Source: Actinomycetes bacterium
Lineage (GTDB): Bacteria; Actinomycetota; Acidimicrobiia; Acidimicrobiales; Palsa-688
Reading direction: 5' to 3'
Assembly (NCBI GenBank): GCA_021808665.1
Contig: JAKBBA010000005.1
Span: forward strand, 1-32,080
Length of the DNA stretch: 32,080 nucleotides
Shown: positions 29,663 through 32,080 of the stretch, in pieces
Numbering within the stretch: the stretch's first letter is position 1
How the letters are laid out: each line of letters begins with the position of its first letter
Notes under the pieces: generated by a model
The model's database searches: none
Told to the model about the DNA's origin: nothing
What the model saw: only the letters and a program-made list of their open reading frames with translations
Position numbers and translations under genes: made by a program

Positions 29663-29695
29663 CCGCTCGGCGCAGCCTTCTTACCGCTCGGCGCA
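29663..29695 (+). repeat. Two direct 12-bp repeats in the divergent promoter region
   Basis: CCGCTCGGCGCA occurs at 29663-29674 and 29684-29695, 21 bp apart (two helical turns). They lie in the 253-bp gap between the Rieske operon (-) and the acyl-CoA synthetase (+). No gene is seen in the gap; the repeats may bind a regulator. Confidence 0.5.
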
Positions 29696-29845
29696 ATGTG
29701 ACTTTCGGCGCTAGCGCTCCGGGCGGATCTGATTACGATTGGGTAGCGCCGAGAGCGCCGCCGTGACGCTTCCCGGCGCCTTTGCTCGGCTCGGAGCGCC
29801 AACTCTGAGACGTCGGGATCTCAATAGAACGCCGGAGGTGCGGTT

Positions 29846-31762
29846 GTGGCATTGTCGGAAAGCACGTCACCTGTAGGAGTCGGAGCCATATATGAGGAGG
29901 TGCACCGCAGAAGCATCGCCGACCGGGAGGGTTTCTGGCGTGAAGCGGCGTCCGCCGTATCGTGGGAGCAGCCCCCCGGCGAGCGCATCTTGGACTCGAG
30001 CCGCCCGCCTTTTTACCGGTGGTTCCCCGACGCGACGCTCAACACCTGCTTCAACGCTTTGGACCGCCACGTCGAAGCCGGCCGTGGCGACCAGGCGGCG
30101 CTGATCTACGACAGCCCGGTTACTGCCACGAAACGCACGTACACCTACAAGGAGTTGCGCGACGAGGTCGCGCGCCTGGCCGGGGTCCTCGCCGGTCTCG
30201 GTGTGACGGCCGGGGATCGCGTCGTGATCTACATGCCCATGGTCCCCGAGGCGGTTATGTCCATGCTCGCCTGCGCACGCTTGGGCGCTGTCCACTCGGT
30301 GGTGTTCGGCGGTTTCGCGCCGCACGAGCTCGCGCTGAGAGTCGACCACGCCCGCCCGAAGGTCGTGATCTCCGCGTCGTGCGGGATCGAAGGCTCCCGG
30401 GTCGTCGAGTACAAGCCGCTCCTCGATCTGGCTTTAGCCGAGGCGGAGCACCCGCCGTCGTCGTGCCTGATCCTGCAGCGCCCTCAAGCTGTTGCAGCGA
30501 TGACGGAGGGACGCGACCTGGACTGGGTCCAAGCGATGGCTGCTGCGTCGCCGGCGCCGTGCACCACCGTCGCTGCGACAGACCCGCTCTACATCCTCTA
30601 CACGTCCGGCACGACCGGAGTCCCCAAAGGCGTCGTCCGTGACAACGGCGGCCACGCAGTAGCGCTCACCTGGAGCATCCCCAACGTCTACGGCGTCAAA
30701 GCCGGGGAGGTGTTCTGGGCTGCGAGCGACGTTGGGTGGGTAGTCGGTCACTCCTACATCGTCTACGCGCCGCTCCTGGCCGGGGCGACGACCGTCCTCT
30801 ATGAAGGAAAGCCGGTCGGAACCCCAGACCCGGGCGCTTTTTGGCGGGTCGCGTCCGAGCACCAAGTGAGCGTCCTCTTCACCGCGCCGACCGCTATCAG
30901 GGCCATCAAGAAGGAGGATCCGGCAGGCGAGCACCTCCGCCGCTACGACCTTAGCTGCCTGCGATACCTTTTCCTCGCCGGCGAACGCCTAGACCCCGAC
31001 ACCTACCACTGGGCGTCGGACTTGCTCGGGGTGCCGGTAGTCGACCACTGGTGGCAGACGGAGAGCGGCTGGCCGATCGTCTCCAACTGCATGGGCATCG
31101 AAGCGTTGCCGATCAAAGCCGGCTCGCCTACCAAGGCGGTCCCCGGCTACGACGTCCGGATCCTCGACGAGGACGGCCACGACAGCCCCGCCGGCCGGGA
31201 AGGCGCCGTCGCCATCCGCCTGCCGATGCCACCTGGGACGCTACCCACCTTGTACCTAGACGACGACCGTTACGTGCGCTCCTACCTTTCGCGCTACCCG
31301 GGCTTCTACCTGACAGGTGACGGCGGGCACTTGGACGAAGACGGCTACCTGTTTATCATGGGACGCATCGACGACGTCATCAACGTCGCAGGGCACCGCC
31401 TTTCCACCGGGTCCATGGAGGAGGTCCTCTCCACGCACCCTGACGTGGCGGAGTGCGCGGTGATCGGCGTCGCCGACCAGCTCAAAGGCCAGGTGCCGGT
31501 CGGTTTCGTCGTCCTAAAAGCCGGGGTAGACCGGGAACCTGACGACGTGGAGGCGGAACTGGTCGCAATGGTCCGCGACCGGATCGGCCCAGTAGCGGCG
31601 TTCAAGCGGGCGCTGGTCGTCGCCCGCCTGCCAAAGACCCGCTCGGGCAAGATCCTCCGAGCGACCATGCGCCAGATCGCAGACGGCCAGCAGCCTAACG
31701 TCCCGTCGACCATCGACGACCCGGTGATACTCGACGAGATAGCCGACGCATTGAAAGGGTGA
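29846..31762 (+). CDS. prpE: Propionyl-CoA synthetase-like acyl-CoA ligase
   Basis: The 638-residue protein is an AMP-forming acyl-CoA synthetase. The P-loop-like YTSGTTGVPKGVVRDNGG is at 252-269, with the PrpE-typical 'VVRDNGGHAVAL'. Other landmarks are WWQTESGWPI, YLTGDGGHLDEDGY, GRIDDVINVAGHRLSTG and the conserved lysine K602 in PKTRSGKILR, the usual acetylation site. N-terminal residues (FWREAASAVSWEQPP, FYRWFPDATLNTCFNALDRH) are those of the acetyl/propionyl-CoA synthetase family. It makes propionyl-CoA, or a similar short acyl-CoA, from the free acid, ATP and CoA. GGAGG (29834-29838) serves the GTG start, 7 nt on. It stands alone between the Rieske operon and a convergent repeat protein. 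Confidence 0.9.
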   Translation: MALSESTSPVGVGAIYEEVHRRSIADREGFWREAASAVSWEQPPGERILDSSRPPFYRWFPDATLNTCFNALDRHVEAGRGDQAALIYDSPVTATKRTYTYKELRDEVARLAGVLAGLGVTAGDRVVIYMPMVPEAVMSMLACARLGAVHSVVFGGFAPHELALRVDHARPKVVISASCGIEGSRVVEYKPLLDLALAEAEHPPSSCLILQRPQAVAAMTEGRDLDWVQAMAAASPAPCTTVAATDPLYILYTSGTTGVPKGVVRDNGGHAVALTWSIPNVYGVKAGEVFWAASDVGWVVGHSYIVYAPLLAGATTVLYEGKPVGTPDPGAFWRVASEHQVSVLFTAPTAIRAIKKEDPAGEHLRRYDLSCLRYLFLAGERLDPDTYHWASDLLGVPVVDHWWQTESGWPIVSNCMGIEALPIKAGSPTKAVPGYDVRILDEDGHDSPAGREGAVAIRLPMPPGTLPTLYLDDDRYVRSYLSRYPGFYLTGDGGHLDEDGYLFIMGRIDDVINVAGHRLSTGSMEEVLSTHPDVAECAVIGVADQLKGQVPVGFVVLKAGVDREPDDVEAELVAMVRDRIGPVAAFKRALVVARLPKTRSGKILRATMRQIADGQQPNVPSTIDDPVILDEIADALKG

Positions 31763-31773
31763 GCGCGGGCTGA

Positions 31774-31818
31774 CCAGTCTCCGCTCGCAACCCGTAGGGC
31801 TGCGAGCGGATCGACTGG
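31774..31818. terminator. Bidirectional terminator after the acyl-CoA synthetase
   Basis: CCGCTCGCA (31781-31789) and TGCGAGCGG (31801-31809) form a perfect 9-bp stem, continued outward by CCAGTC (31774-31779) and GACTGG (31813-31818). It lies between convergent genes and could end transcription from both. Confidence 0.7.
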
Positions 31819-31861
31819 CCCCCCCGTGCCCGCCGCGACGGCGCCGCCCGGGGCCGGCGGA

Positions 31862-32080
31862 TCAGCCTCCGATTCCCACGATGGGGGCGTTTAGGTGTTG
31901 GTCTCCCATGCTGCCGTAGAAGCCGGCGTCTCCGAAACTGAAGACTCCGCCGTCGGCTGCGGCGAGCCAGTAGCCTTTGCCGTCGGGTGTGGGGGTTATT
32001 GAGACGATGGGGGCGTTTAGGTGTTGGTCTCCCATGCTGCCGTAGAAGCCGGCGTCTCCGAAACTGAAGACTCCGCCGTC
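31862..32080 (-). CDS. C-terminal end of a 42-residue-repeat surface protein
   Basis: The frame runs from the right edge to a TGA at 31862-31864 and reads [72 protein letters not shown], stop. The unit is 42 residues (126 bp) and begins GYWL. It is the same family as the broken gene at 6740-7540 and is often found in long, secreted, beta-propeller-like proteins of actinobacteria. The two units visible here are identical over 74 bp (31881-31954 against 32007-32080), a sign of recent duplication or gene conversion. Most of the gene lies outside the window, so its start, signal peptide and size are unknown. Confidence 0.85.
   Translation of the reverse strand, partial: DGGVFSFGDAGFYGSMGDQHLNAPIVSITPTPDGKGYWLAAADGGVFSFGDAGFYGSMGDQHLNAPIVGIGG

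Overview
The window is high-G+C DNA that looks actinobacterial. Signs are an F420/FMN split-barrel (PPOX) oxidoreductase, an IdeR/DtxR-type iron box, many GTG/TTG starts, and six genes or operons whose -10 box lies only 6-7 nt before the start codon, as expected for leaderless mRNA. The 42-residue repeat protein family ([17 protein letters not shown] type) and the mix of catabolic genes suggest Acidimicrobiia-like actinobacteria, but this is inference. No rRNA, tRNA or CRISPR array was found.

Left part (1-5600) is an accessory island of toxin-antitoxin (TA) modules and debris: a HigBA-type pair whose toxin is frameshifted at its N terminus, an IS1380-family transposase remnant, an AbrB/PIN (VapBC-like) pair, an AIPR-like fragment, a ribbon-helix-helix/Doc pair, a decayed second copy of the HigBA pair, and a MazEF-type pair. 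Copies of one repeat (522-541 partial, 1283-1334, 4434-4485, 5539-5583 diverged), all in the same orientation, delimit segments that carry the TA modules. The end of this repeat reads like the 3' end of a tRNA. This repeat-delimited TA array is the strongest candidate for something not yet described.

Next (5700-13700) comes a mixed region: a PPOX-class oxidoreductase, decayed genes (a repeat/collagen-like surface protein with two in-frame stops; a DUF4236-type gene with frameshifts), a TPR lipoprotein-glycosyltransferase operon, a metallophosphoesterase, two sizeable proteins I do not recognise, a 54-residue zinc-ribbon protein too short for most gene finders, and an alpha/beta hydrolase.

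From 13800 onward the window is compact and intact: FKBP isomerase plus DEAD-box helicase, a nitrobindin-like protein, an FTR1 iron permease under an iron box, a nitronate monooxygenase-like protein, and a DUF302 protein behind a CsoR-type palindrome. Then comes a catabolic cluster on the + strand: GntR/FCD regulator, family III CoA-transferase, hydantoinase/oxoprolinase HyuA and HyuB, an N-carbamoylsarcosine-amidase-like cysteine hydrolase, and an HMG-CoA-lyase-like enzyme. The sequence suggests ring opening by HyuAB, removal of a carbamoyl group by the hydrolase, and a CoA-dependent lyase branch.

On the - strand a translationally coupled operon joins a Rieske oxygenase with a FtsX-type permease and its ABC ATPase. 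The window ends with a propionyl-CoA-synthetase-like enzyme (+) and the C-terminal end of a repeat protein (-) that runs off the right edge.
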